DNA of 64,000 nt from Luteolibacter arcticus (GTDB lineage: Bacteria; Verrucomicrobiota; Verrucomicrobiia; Verrucomicrobiales; Akkermansiaceae), in NCBI RefSeq assembly GCF_025950235.1, contig NZ_JAPDDT010000012.1, positions 124,001 through 188,000 on the forward strand, given 5' to 3'. Positions 16,629 through 26,112 of this stretch are shown here, one piece after another (the stretch's first letter is position 1; each line of letters starts with the position of its first letter). The translations under genes were made by a program, and so were the position numbers. A model generated the notes under the pieces. That model had not been told where the DNA came from and ran no database searches. It saw only the letters and a list, made by a program, of their open reading frames with translations.

Positions 16629-18299
16629 ATGTCGATGGGCCGCGTTCTTGCCGCACTTTTCCTGCTTCCGTTCGCCCCGCTATGGGCTCAACGGATGACT
16701 CAGAGCGAAGTCGAGACGGTCTTGGCCCAAGGAGTCCAAGCGTCATCGGTAACTTCGACGGGCGACCGCGTGATCGCGGTGGTGGACCGGGAGGGGCATA
16801 CGTTGGCGGTTTGGTTTGCTGATGTGGGGGCGACTTCCACGATCAGCGAAAAGACACTCGCCGTAACCGTAGGTGCCGCGGTTTCCCGGGCCGGGACGGC
16901 AGCGTATCTCAGCAGCAATCAGAATGCTTTCACCACGCGAACCGCCGGCTTCATCATCCAGCAGAATTTCCCTCCGGGAGTGGCTAACAGGCCGAACGGG
17001 CCGCTGGTAGGCGTGGGTTTTTCGAATCTCTCATTCACCGACACGAATACCTTCAAGGCTCCGGAGGTTGGCGGCAGCTTCCCTTTGCCCGCGGTTCCTG
17101 GGATCAATGCCGCCCAGGACATTCGGAGCGCACGGCCGGCGAAGGAGTTCCGAAGTGTGCCCTATGTCAGTCTCGCGGGCGATCCCGGCGGCGTTCCCTT
17201 GTTCAAGGAAGGGGTGCTGATTGGCGGGATCGGAGTCGCTGGCTTCAACGAAGTCCCGCTGGAGGATTTTGAGATCGCCTTCGCACCGAGCGTAAGGGAA
17301 CAAATCGCCCTGAGCGGGCAAGCGGGCTTTCGCCCCAACCCCCTGTTCGCCGGGAGCAATGTTCTCATCGATGGCATCCGCCTCGCCTATCAGGTCGGCA
17401 ATGGCTCCAGCTCGACCATTCTCAACCCGGCGGACTATCTAATGAACGTGGCCGCCGGGCATGCGGTGGTTTTAACTGACATCGATGGCGTTGCTGGAAC
17501 TCTGGATGATGGCCCCGTCGATTATTCGCCTAAAGGTTCGCCCGTTCCGGTGACCTATCCGAATCCATTCGGGCTTACCGATCGGAATGGTATTCCCGGC
17601 GAGCTTCGCACGGCGATCCGCGCGGATCCCATGGGTGGTATGATCCACTCCGAAGCCCGCCTTTCGGCGGCCGAAGTGCAGTCGATTCTCCGGCTCGCCG
17701 TCGAGCGTTCGAAGATTACGCGGGCTGGAATCCGCCTGCCACGAGGCCAGGTCGCGCGGGTGTGGATCACGGTGGTGGGCAATCCCAACTCGCCCGGAAT
17801 AGAGCCGCCCGTTCTTGGCACCTATCGAACTCCGGAAGCCACGTTTTTCAGTTGGGACGTGTCCATTCAGAAGGCGCGAACTGCGATCTTCTTTTCCAGG
17901 GGCCGGGAACGGGGCGAACCGCGAGCGTTCTCCTGTCGCTCGGTGGGATTTCTTGCCCAGACGATGTATCCTCCTGGCATTGTTGGGACAGCCGCGGGCC
18001 CGCTTGAGGGGCTTCAGAAACTCCTCTCCACACCGACCGGGAATGACCCCTTCGAGCCGCCCAATTACAACGTCCCAAACGGCATCACGATTTTCCCGGG
18101 GGGCTTTCCGCTCTATCGGAATGGGGTGCTGATCGGTGCCATCGGGGTTTCCGGAGACGGGATCGAGCAAGACGACATCATCGCGGCCAGCGGTGCGCGG
18201 GACTTCCTTCCTCCGCCGGCGGCTCGCGCAGACAACATGGTCTATGAGCGCGCGCGCATTCCTTATGCGAGGTTCCCGCGCGTGGCCTCAGGCTTCTGA
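16629..18299 (+). CDS. Exported protein with two GlcG/HbpS-like domains
   Basis: A 556-residue protein with a signal peptide (MGRVLAALFLLPFAPLWAQ). AGGAG lies just upstream at about 16621, serving either the ATG at 16629 or a second ATG at 16635. Two copies of the GlcG/HbpS fold are visible: residues about 22-240 (TQSEVETVLAQGVQ ... VIAVVDREGHTLAVW ... GGVPLFKEGVLIGGIGVAG) and about 350-530 (SAAEVQSILRLAVE ... GGFPLYRNGVLIGAIGVSG). The family includes haem-binding HbpS and accessory proteins of unclear role. It is next to, but convergent with, the multihaem cytochrome cluster, so a haem or redox link is possible but not shown. Confidence 0.85.
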   Translation: MSMGRVLAALFLLPFAPLWAQRMTQSEVETVLAQGVQASSVTSTGDRVIAVVDREGHTLAVWFADVGATSTISEKTLAVTVGAAVSRAGTAAYLSSNQNAFTTRTAGFIIQQNFPPGVANRPNGPLVGVGFSNLSFTDTNTFKAPEVGGSFPLPAVPGINAAQDIRSARPAKEFRSVPYVSLAGDPGGVPLFKEGVLIGGIGVAGFNEVPLEDFEIAFAPSVREQIALSGQAGFRPNPLFAGSNVLIDGIRLAYQVGNGSSSTILNPADYLMNVAAGHAVVLTDIDGVAGTLDDGPVDYSPKGSPVPVTYPNPFGLTDRNGIPGELRTAIRADPMGGMIHSEARLSAAEVQSILRLAVERSKITRAGIRLPRGQVARVWITVVGNPNSPGIEPPVLGTYRTPEATFFSWDVSIQKARTAIFFSRGRERGEPRAFSCRSVGFLAQTMYPPGIVGTAAGPLEGLQKLLSTPTGNDPFEPPNYNVPNGITIFPGGFPLYRNGVLIGAIGVSGDGIEQDDIIAASGARDFLPPPAARADNMVYERARIPYARFPRVASGF

Positions 18300-18346
18300 C
18301 GCGGGTTGCTTGGAGCCGCAGGCTTTTCCCTCAAGGGCGCTCTCCT

Positions 18347-19657
18347 TTAAAAGCCGAGGAGCACGATTCGATAGATGCCGTTGGCTTGGTGCGCGGGGAC
18401 AAAGAACTTGATGAATGTCAGCTCGCCGATCGCCCGGACCGGGGCATGCGGTCCGCTTTCCCAGCCTTGCGCTCCCAAGGTCTGAAGCTCGTAGTCGCGA
18501 CCCGGCAGGCTGTCCCAGGTGAGGGTTATTTCCCGGGTGGGACCGTTCATGGAAATGAAGATGTCGAACTTCGCAAGGATCAGCCGGACCTCTTGATTGA
18601 AGGTGTCCGCCACATACACATTTCCCTGAGGATCGCTGACGGCCGATGTAGGACCGGACAACTCGTTGGGCGCGGGCGGGGACTCGATCTGGTCGTTTCC
18701 CGCGAATCGGGACACCACGCCAGTCGCGTCGAGCCGGAACAGCGAGTTGCGAAGGGAGTCGCAAATGATGAAGCCTCCGTCGGGGTGGGGAGTGATGTCC
18801 GTCGGCTCGCCATAGCGCGCTTCGAGACGAGGTCCCATCGCGGTGCCAGACTCGGAGCTGTTTCCTGAGAAGGTGGTGACGACGCCCGCGGAAGTCATGC
18901 GGCGGATCGAGTGATTGAGAGTGTCCGCGATGTAGATGCTGCCATCCGCTCCCACACAGAGTCCCTGGGGCGAGCAGAACCGTGCGGCCGAGCCGCTTCC
19001 ATCCGTCTTTCCCCAGGCTCCGGGTGAACCTGCGATCGTGACGACGTTCGCGCTACCGTCGATCCTGCGGATGACTTGATTGCCGGTATCGCTGACATAC
19101 AGGTATCCCGCTGGTGAATAGGCGATCCCGCCCGGGCTATTGAAGCGGGCGTTTTTGCCCTTGCCGTCGATACTCACGGGCACGGTCGTGTAGGCGGTCG
19201 TTCCATAGTTCAGCGTGATGTCATCAGCGTCGCCGAGATCTCCGGCCATCGTGGTCACCGTGCCATCCGGTGTGATCTTGCGGATGCAGTGATTCCCGCT
19301 GTCGGTCACGTAGAGGGTGCCGCTCGTCGTTGACAGGGCAATGTCGGTGGGGAAACGAAATCGCGCGGCAGATCCGACGCCGTCGACGGCTCCCGGCTCT
19401 CCCGCCGCACCGGCCAGCGTGGTGACCACCCCGGCCGCCGAGATCTTGCGGATCACATGGTTGCGGCCGTCGCAGACGAACAGGTTGCCCGCGGCGTCCC
19501 GCGCCATTCCCAAGGGATCGTTGAAAAGCGACTGGCCTCCCATTCCGTCCCGATGTCCGGCTTCGCCATTCACTCCCGAAACCGGCGAGACCGGATCCAC
19601 CCCAAAGGCAAGCGGGCAGGTGGCGAGCAGCAAGGTGATGTAAGAAAGCCATTTCAT
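18347..19657 (-). CDS. Secreted NHL-repeat beta-propeller protein
   Basis: A 436-residue exported protein: signal peptide (WLSYITLLLATCPLAFG), then at least five NHL-type repeats with the pattern NHVIRKI...GVVTTLAG / NHCIRKITPDGTVTTMAG / NQVIRRIDGS...VTIAG / NHSIRRMTSAGVVTTFSG, forming a propeller (about residues 40-350). The C-terminus has the PGRDYELQ ... IYRIVLLGF domain shared with other secreted proteins in this window. The start overlaps the decaheme cytochrome gene's stop by 4 bases, so it is the last gene of that run and probably a surface part of the same machinery. Confidence 0.9.
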   Translation of the reverse strand: MKWLSYITLLLATCPLAFGVDPVSPVSGVNGEAGHRDGMGGQSLFNDPLGMARDAAGNLFVCDGRNHVIRKISAAGVVTTLAGAAGEPGAVDGVGSAARFRFPTDIALSTTSGTLYVTDSGNHCIRKITPDGTVTTMAGDLGDADDITLNYGTTAYTTVPVSIDGKGKNARFNSPGGIAYSPAGYLYVSDTGNQVIRRIDGSANVVTIAGSPGAWGKTDGSGSAARFCSPQGLCVGADGSIYIADTLNHSIRRMTSAGVVTTFSGNSSESGTAMGPRLEARYGEPTDITPHPDGGFIICDSLRNSLFRLDATGVVSRFAGNDQIESPPAPNELSGPTSAVSDPQGNVYVADTFNQEVRLILAKFDIFISMNGPTREITLTWDSLPGRDYELQTLGAQGWESGPHAPVRAIGELTFIKFFVPAHQANGIYRIVLLGF

Positions 19658-22600
19658 CGTTCTACCCCCTCCGGAGCTCTTCTTCTCCGCTCGTCACGTT
19701 GGATCTCGACCTCCTTGCCTGCGGCGGAAGCCGGGACCTTGAATGCCCCGGTGGGGGCAAGTGCCTGCTTGCTGGCATTGAGGAGCGCGCCTGCCTCGCC
19801 ATGGCGAACGTCGGAGACCTTGTAGACCGGACCGTCATGGGGGGAACTCTTCGCGTCCTCCGGTGCGGGGGAGCTGTGTCGGAAAAAGGCCCTCATTTCC
19901 TCCAGATTGAACGGCCGTGAGCCGCGCCGGCCGAAGACCACGGTCTGGTTGCCGCTCTCGTCAACCACCCGGTCCCGATCGAGTCCACGGGACACCGTCA
20001 CGGCGATGCCCTTGGTCGGATATCCGGCGATCAACCTGGGCTGGGGCAGCGGCGAGAAGCCCATGTGCCCCGGCACGTTCTCGGGCGAAATCAACTGCAG
20101 CACCCGCATGCCATTGTGGCCGTCAGCGACCAAGGCAAACATCGAGGCATTGACCGAGCCGACCTGCACGTCCCTGACATCGTTGAGCTGCCCCCCGGCG
20201 GTGATGTGATCCAGTAGCTTGGGCTTCTCCGGATTCTCGATGTCGATGATGGCGAGGCCGTCCGCTCCATTGGCGACATAGAGATAGGTCCGTGCCGCGT
20301 ACAAGCCCTCCGCGTGATTCAAGGGGACGGAGGCAACGAAACGCGGAGCGGTGGGATCGGAGGTGTCGAACACCTTCAACCCTTCCTCATCGGTCACGAA
20401 ACCATAGCGCCACTGCAAGGTGAACTGACGAGCCCCGCGAAGCTTCGGGCCCGAATATCCTCCCGCCAGCCGTGGAGCGGTGGGTTCCGAGGCATCGACC
20501 ACAGACAGCCCATTCGCCGTCGTGATGTAGATCCACTGGCCGGCCATCCATGCATGGCGTGCGCCGGTGAGTGCTCCGTTCGGATTGAAGGTGGCCACCT
20601 TCTTGACGAAGTTGTTTGCCGGATTGCCGTCGAGCAAGGTGACCACATCCGCCACGACCAGCCCCTCCTCGAGGTCGGTCACGAAAGCGTAGCCATGATA
20701 CTTCTCGATCGGCGGTTCTTCGTTCTGGGGAAGTCGTGTCCGCGCGGGATCGTTGATCAAGGTGCTGGGAAGCGCCACCGAGGTGGCAAAGGGAGTGTCG
20801 AAGAAGGTGTCTTGTCCCAGGGGCGAGACCGGCGCGGTCACGATCCGCTCCGAGAAGTTCTTGTTGTCGACATTGGCGATGTCGAAGACGCCGAAGCCCT
20901 TTTTCCCGAGTGCGGCGTAAAGGTATTCGCCACGAGCCTGGAGATCGAGGGCGCCTCCCTTAGCGTGGTGATGGTAGGCGGTCTTGAGAAGGTTCTTGTT
21001 CGCCTCGTGCTGGCGATGGTTGTCGGGATAGGCGATGCGGTGGAGGTGGCTTCCGATCGCGGCCTGTGGCTCGCTTTGCTCCGTCCAGGCGACTGCCTCG
21101 AGCCCGTGATCATCGGTGCCCACATAGGCATAGCGCCCGAAGAAATTGACCGTTCCCGTGCCAAAGCCGAGCAACTGCGTCATGATCGCGTTGTTGTCAT
21201 TGTCCTCCGAGAGGTGGCAGTCGCTGCAGTTCTTGGTCGTGCCTTTGCCACTGGTGGTGTGGGCGAAGTGAGGGTTGAAGGCCTGCCCCGAATGACCTTC
21301 CGAGGCAACCGTCTGCTGCTGGGAATAGAACCACTCGCGATTCGGCCCCTGCGAACCGACGACCACCGCGCTTGAGGAGCGCAAGACGGCCATCCGGTTG
21401 TCCTTGGCGGTGCTGTCCTTGCCGAGCATGAAGACGTCGTCGCGCACTACCTGGGGATTGTAAGAGGTGTAGTTCCGGGAGGTGGTGCCTTCGAACTTGT
21501 TAGTCGCCATCTTGTAGTTCGCCTCCATGGGCAGGTGACAGCCGAAGCAGGAGGTGGCCCAGGACGTGTGGCAGGTCTGGCAGTCCATTTCCTGATTGCT
21601 GTGCGCGAGTTCCTTCCCACACTTCGCCGGGTCGTCGGGGACGGTTCCCCAGTTGCGCCCGTCGCGCTTCAGGGTCTTCGCGTAGGCGCTCATGGCGTTG
21701 TAGTGTTCGGAGTCCGGATTGACCGTGTCGATCGTCTGCGGGATCTCCCACTCGAGTTTCTCCTCCATCGCCGACTGCTGGAAGAGCTGCTTGCCATCGG
21801 CACTCCACCGGAAGCGCGGTCCGAAGGAAGTGTTGCTCGCGCGCAGCAGGTCAACCGGTTCGACCTTGCCGGCCTTCGACAGCGTGCCGCCTTTGCCTGA
21901 GGTGATCAAGGAGGGGCGCTGGCTGACGGTGCCGTGGCAATCCACGCAGGTGACCGAGGTGGCCGCTCGCGGCTCGACGTAGAGCAGCCCGTTCCCATGG
22001 ACATCGTCGAGGAAGTGGCAGTCGACGCACTGCATCCCGCGCTCGAGGTGGACATCCTTCAAGTGGACCGCCTTCTTGAACTTGTCCTTGTCGTCGTGGG
22101 CAATGGGATCGCCCGCACGGGTCAGGAGGGTTCCCTCACGGTCCTTCTTGAACACCCCGCGGAACATCCAGCCATGGCCATGGTAATCGGCGAACTGGGT
22201 GTGCTTCAGCTTGGGATTCAGTTCCGCGGATTTCTCCAGGAAATTGATGTCTCCCCAGAGCCCTCTCGCGGCGGCGGCCTCGGGATTGTTTCGCAGCGAC
22301 TTCGCCATCTCCTCGTCGCTCGGGTCCTTCTGCTCCTTCGGATAGAGGTGCTCGCCATCCGACTCCTGATCCCACCAAGTGTATCCGAGATAAGGATTCA
22401 CGAACAGGTTCCCCTGGTGCATGTGGCAGGTCATGCATTGGCTGGAGGGGATGCTGCGGGTGAACTTGTGGGCGATCGGGTGACCCTTTTCCTTCTTGGA
22501 GATCATGGGATCCGGATTGAAGGACAAGCCTTGGTTCCCGTAGGCGCTGTACCATCCCGAATTCGAGGGCGAGCGGTCGTTCGCATAGACGACGTGACAG

Positions 22601-23565
22601 GAAGTGCAGCCGCTGGAGCGGTAGTCGCCGGGCCGATCGTTCGATCCGAAGAAGTCTAACAACGGATCGTGAAGCCGCGTCTTGTGGGCGCCGATGATGA
22701 CGGGGTCGATCCGCGACAGCGTGCCGAGGCCACGCTCCGACAGTCGCCGGAGCGGACGGCCGGGGGGCTCGAATGGATCGGGATTGCCGAGGTCAAGGGG
22801 CTTGGCTCCGCCCTTTTCGAAGATCCGGAACACGTTGCCGGTTTGCCCGATATGGAAGCGCGGCAGCGGCATGATCTCCGGCACGATCGCCATCTTCCTC
22901 TTCATTTCGTCGGTCACATTGATCGGGCTGCGCAGGGCCAAAGGCACGCCATTGGCTCCGTAGGCCTGCCCGAAGATCGAGTCCTTCAGCGGATAGGCTC
23001 CGTTGTTGTAGGCCGCCGCACCCCACAGCATCGCGCCATGCCGCATCATGCTGTGATTGACGTGGTCCACGGATTCCGCATGACAGTCGCCACACGTCGT
23101 CTTCGCCACCCGGAGGTCGCCGGGATTGACGAAGCGGATGAACTCTGGCGACTCGTGATTGAGCAGGACGTCACTGCCGCTCGGATTGGCCGAACTCTCG
23201 AAGAAGACCGGATTCCGCGGGGCAACGTGGGCCTGCCGCATGGTCAATCCCGGTGTCGGATCTCCGCCGTGACAGTCGATGCATCCGAGCCGCACATTCG
23301 GGCTGTCGTGCGGGTCGTGGGATCCGGTGTGGCATTCCAGGCAGCCGCGGCTGTTTGCCATGACGGTGATCGTGGATTGATCGACCTTGCTTGCCGCGGG
23401 AATCGGCGCGTTTGATTTTCCGCCCACTTGGGGCACGGCGATCGCGGGACCAAACAAGCCGCCTTCCACTTTGCCCTCCGGAGGTTGCTGGGCAAGCGCC
23501 AGCGGTACCCACAGGCTGACGATGAGCGTGGTGACGATCCGCAGGCGTGGAGAATAATTGTCCAT
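19654..23565 (-). CDS. Decaheme c-type cytochrome fused to LVIVD-repeat propeller
   Basis: A 1303-residue exported cytochrome. After a signal peptide (IVTTLIVSLWVPLALA) the first haem motif is CLECH at residues 75-79, and nine more CXXCH motifs follow over the next 730 residues (CIDCH, CGDCH, CTSCH, CMTCH, CVDCH twice, CQTCH, CFGCH, CSDCH). The C-terminal third (about 840-1200) has LVIVD-type repeats such as GLSVVDASEPTAPRLAG and GLKVFDTSDPTAPRF, a beta-propeller found in surface and extracellular proteins. The start is the ATG before DNYSPRLRIV, 10 bases after the barrel gene stop; the frame's upstream extension is Pro/Ser-rich and overlaps that gene. It is likely the outer-face electron carrier of a porin-cytochrome conduit. 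Not a close match to MtrC or OmcB that I can see. Confidence 0.92.
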   Translation of the reverse strand: MDNYSPRLRIVTTLIVSLWVPLALAQQPPEGKVEGGLFGPAIAVPQVGGKSNAPIPAASKVDQSTITVMANSRGCLECHTGSHDPHDSPNVRLGCIDCHGGDPTPGLTMRQAHVAPRNPVFFESSANPSGSDVLLNHESPEFIRFVNPGDLRVAKTTCGDCHAESVDHVNHSMMRHGAMLWGAAAYNNGAYPLKDSIFGQAYGANGVPLALRSPINVTDEMKRKMAIVPEIMPLPRFHIGQTGNVFRIFEKGGAKPLDLGNPDPFEPPGRPLRRLSERGLGTLSRIDPVIIGAHKTRLHDPLLDFFGSNDRPGDYRSSGCTSCHVVYANDRSPSNSGWYSAYGNQGLSFNPDPMISKKEKGHPIAHKFTRSIPSSQCMTCHMHQGNLFVNPYLGYTWWDQESDGEHLYPKEQKDPSDEEMAKSLRNNPEAAAARGLWGDINFLEKSAELNPKLKHTQFADYHGHGWMFRGVFKKDREGTLLTRAGDPIAHDDKDKFKKAVHLKDVHLERGMQCVDCHFLDDVHGNGLLYVEPRAATSVTCVDCHGTVSQRPSLITSGKGGTLSKAGKVEPVDLLRASNTSFGPRFRWSADGKQLFQQSAMEEKLEWEIPQTIDTVNPDSEHYNAMSAYAKTLKRDGRNWGTVPDDPAKCGKELAHSNQEMDCQTCHTSWATSCFGCHLPMEANYKMATNKFEGTTSRNYTSYNPQVVRDDVFMLGKDSTAKDNRMAVLRSSSAVVVGSQGPNREWFYSQQQTVASEGHSGQAFNPHFAHTTSGKGTTKNCSDCHLSEDNDNNAIMTQLLGFGTGTVNFFGRYAYVGTDDHGLEAVAWTEQSEPQAAIGSHLHRIAYPDNHRQHEANKNLLKTAYHHHAKGGALDLQARGEYLYAALGKKGFGVFDIANVDNKNFSERIVTAPVSPLGQDTFFDTPFATSVALPSTLINDPARTRLPQNEEPPIEKYHGYAFVTDLEEGLVVADVVTLLDGNPANNFVKKVATFNPNGALTGARHAWMAGQWIYITTANGLSVVDASEPTAPRLAGGYSGPKLRGARQFTLQWRYGFVTDEEGLKVFDTSDPTAPRFVASVPLNHAEGLYAARTYLYVANGADGLAIIDIENPEKPKLLDHITAGGQLNDVRDVQVGSVNASMFALVADGHNGMRVLQLISPENVPGHMGFSPLPQPRLIAGYPTKGIAVTVSRGLDRDRVVDESGNQTVVFGRRGSRPFNLEEMRAFFRHSSPAPEDAKSSPHDGPVYKVSDVRHGEAGALLNASKQALAPTGAFKVPASAAGKEVEIQRDERRRRAPEGVER

Positions 23566-23575
23566 TTTCAGAAGG

Positions 23576-26071
23576 TCAGAAGGTCGACGTGGCGGTGATG
23601 AAGCCGCTGTAAAGAAGGTCATCATCCCCGCCATCCGGGAACGGGGTGAATCCGGGCACGGCCGGCGTTGATTTCCGGTAGATGTCCTCGAAGGCCGCGC
23701 CGGTGAACAGCAGGCCGACGCCGGCATTCAGCTTCAGGTTCTCCGTGAGAAAGGGCCGGTATTCGACCCCGAAGCTCAGGTCCCAGCCGATCTCACGGTC
23801 GATGTCCTCCGTCACCAGCGCGGTGGCGATTGCGTCCGTCTCCATGAACATGAGGTAGTTGAGGTTGGCGAAGAAGCGCGTCTTCGGCGTGACTTCCCAC
23901 TCCTCGCCAAGGCCGGCGATGAAGATGCCGGGGTTCACGAAGTTCGACTGGCCGAGGAACTTGTTAGAGCGAAGATTGGGGAGCAGGCTCAGGCGTTGGG
24001 TGAGCAAGACCGCGGTGCCGCCCAGATTCGGCCCCTGCCGCTGCCAGTAGCTGAAGGGGCCTCCGATGAAGTTCGGATTGTCGATGATCGAGTCCCACCC
24101 CTCCGCCTTCCCATCGGTCGCATCCTCGTCGCCCGAAGCATAGAAGAGCACCAGCTTGTGACGCATCCAGTCGATATCGACCGATAGTTCGAGGGCTGCC
24201 ATCCACGCGCTGATATCGACCTCTCGTCCTGCGATGCCGTTCAAATCATCCTCACCGAAAACGTGGTAGAGCGAATGGCTGATATTCGCCCGCCCGATGT
24301 GTCCCTCGCCATTCCAGCCGAGGTAGTAGGCACTGACGTCGTGGGGCGCGATGGTGCCGATGGGTGAAGGACGGACGATGTTGCCGGCACTGTCGAAGAT
24401 CAGGTCGCTGCCGCGGTCCCAGTTGGCCAGGAAGTTGAACTGGGTGGTGTAGCCCTTGAAGAGGAAGTCCTGCCAGTAGAGGTTGGCGATGAAGACGTTT
24501 TGGTTCCGGTCGTCCCAGGTATTCAATTCCGAGAAGGACTCCTTCTCGAAGAGGTCGAAGAAGGCGAGGTTATACTGCAGGCGGTTCTTGCCGAGATTGC
24601 CGAAGAGCCGATACCCCCAGTTGGCGTCGAAGAAGACATGGCCACGGAAGTCCGCGTTGAAGATCTGGGTTCCGATCCGCGCGGCCGCGAAGTCGTAGTT
24701 CTCCGAGAGGTCGAGCAGGTGGGATTCGAAGAAGAACTGCTGCAGGGCCACGCGGGTCTCCGTCCGCTCGGTGGCCCGGGTCTGATAGAGATCGGTCAGC
24801 GAGGGCATCAACAGCGGATCGAGGAAGTCATCGATATCGCTCGGGTCCAGGTCGCCGATCAGGTCGGGATCAAAAAAGTCGGGCGCAGGGTTGGAGGATT
24901 GGCCGAGGCCGCGCGGATCCGCCGCGACCAGCGTGGTTTCATGCGCGGAGATATAGTTTACGTTGAAGACCGGCTGGATCCGGAAGAGCCAATCCACGGG
25001 CCGGAACGAGGTCTCACCGCGGAAGATTTCGAAAGTGATGCCGGTGTTTGAGTTGATGACGGTCTGGTCGCCGCGGCCATAGAACTCGGAGCTGAAAGGG
25101 CGCGCGGTGCTGACGCCCGACGGCGTGGGAAGGTCGCGCACTTCGACATCGGTGGTGTTCTGCAGCGTCAGCGATGCGAAGATGTCTTGTCCGATGATGG
25201 GGACGTCGCCCTTGAGCGTGCTCTGGAAATAGGGATGCCAGAGATACGGCGTGGGTTCTTCGTAGGGAGTCTCGGCGGTGCGATCGTCCGGATAGCGATC
25301 CCATTTTCCGGGCGGTATGCGCCAGCGGTCCGCGACGGCTTTGGTGAATGGCGGGTATTCGACGTCCTGATAGTGGCCGGCATGCCAGTGTTCGTAGATG
25401 TGTTCCTCATAGCGGACCTCGTCGCGGGGAAGCTGGAATTCCCCGGCGATTTCCGGCTCGAAGGGTTCCCACTCATCCCGTGCTGGCAGCACCTGGGCCT
25501 CGAGCACGCGCTGCTCCACATCCGCACGCGGCAATTGCAAGTCCTCGGGAATCATCGGCGCGTAACTTGGCCCTGCTTTCAGCGCGCCCGCATCGCGCTT
25601 GAAGAAGTCCTCGTCTCCTGCCCCGCCGAGATCCCTGAAAAACCCATCACCGCCTGGCTTGATTTCTCCGGTCCCGGGGGCGCGTTCACCGTCGGGCCGT
25701 GCGCTTCCGGCATCGGCATCTTCCTTGCGCGCGGGAAGAAGTCCGGTCGTCAGGTCCCCGGTATCGGGATTGAATTGCGCCGGCGGCAGCGGGATCTCTT
25801 CGGTACGGATGATCTCCTCGCGGATTTCCACCACCGGCCTGCCGGCCTCGATCGGGAGCGGGGTTCCCGAGTCCGGCGAGAAGAGTTCCGGGCTCGCCGG
25901 CTCCCCCTCAGCGGGCTTCTGGTGAAGGGTCAGGCGGTCCGGTCGTTTCTCGCCGGGTGATAGATCGGCTTCCGGGGTGCGCCGGTGAGGCGGATGATAG
26001 CATGTGGCCAGCACGACACACAGACAGGCGCTCGGAATTCGCCCTCTTGGTCTGGATCGTCTGCGATTCAT
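23576..26071 (-). CDS. Outer-membrane beta-barrel (porin-like) of a cytochrome conduit
   Basis: An 831-residue exported protein. The N-terminus has a short signal-like segment (ACLCVVLATC), then about 200 residues of acidic, proline-rich sequence, then from about residue 270 alternating amphipathic strands rich in Trp, Tyr and Phe (RLFGNLGKNRLQYNLAFFD, FLFKGYTTQFNFLANWDRG), ending in Phe (ITATSTF), the usual barrel-assembly signal. There are no haem motifs. It lies between a tetraheme and a decaheme cytochrome gene (42 and 10 bases away), as expected for the porin of a porin-cytochrome complex, although I cannot show similarity to MtrB or PioB. GGAGA precedes the ATG at 26071; a TTG nine bases upstream is the alternative start. 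Confidence 0.85.
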   Translation of the reverse strand: MNRRRSRPRGRIPSACLCVVLATCYHPPHRRTPEADLSPGEKRPDRLTLHQKPAEGEPASPELFSPDSGTPLPIEAGRPVVEIREEIIRTEEIPLPPAQFNPDTGDLTTGLLPARKEDADAGSARPDGERAPGTGEIKPGGDGFFRDLGGAGDEDFFKRDAGALKAGPSYAPMIPEDLQLPRADVEQRVLEAQVLPARDEWEPFEPEIAGEFQLPRDEVRYEEHIYEHWHAGHYQDVEYPPFTKAVADRWRIPPGKWDRYPDDRTAETPYEEPTPYLWHPYFQSTLKGDVPIIGQDIFASLTLQNTTDVEVRDLPTPSGVSTARPFSSEFYGRGDQTVINSNTGITFEIFRGETSFRPVDWLFRIQPVFNVNYISAHETTLVAADPRGLGQSSNPAPDFFDPDLIGDLDPSDIDDFLDPLLMPSLTDLYQTRATERTETRVALQQFFFESHLLDLSENYDFAAARIGTQIFNADFRGHVFFDANWGYRLFGNLGKNRLQYNLAFFDLFEKESFSELNTWDDRNQNVFIANLYWQDFLFKGYTTQFNFLANWDRGSDLIFDSAGNIVRPSPIGTIAPHDVSAYYLGWNGEGHIGRANISHSLYHVFGEDDLNGIAGREVDISAWMAALELSVDIDWMRHKLVLFYASGDEDATDGKAEGWDSIIDNPNFIGGPFSYWQRQGPNLGGTAVLLTQRLSLLPNLRSNKFLGQSNFVNPGIFIAGLGEEWEVTPKTRFFANLNYLMFMETDAIATALVTEDIDREIGWDLSFGVEYRPFLTENLKLNAGVGLLFTGAAFEDIYRKSTPAVPGFTPFPDGGDDDLLYSGFITATSTF

Positions 26072-26112
26072 CTTCTCCAAAACTTCAATCGGTCGGGAAA
26101 CCTGGTGAGCCG

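Noticed and set aside
18300-18346. Possible terminator GGCTTTT ... AAAAGCC between the GlcG and NHL genes
   Set aside because: The stem is only 7 bp with a loop of over 20 bases and no clean T-run; too weak to annotate.
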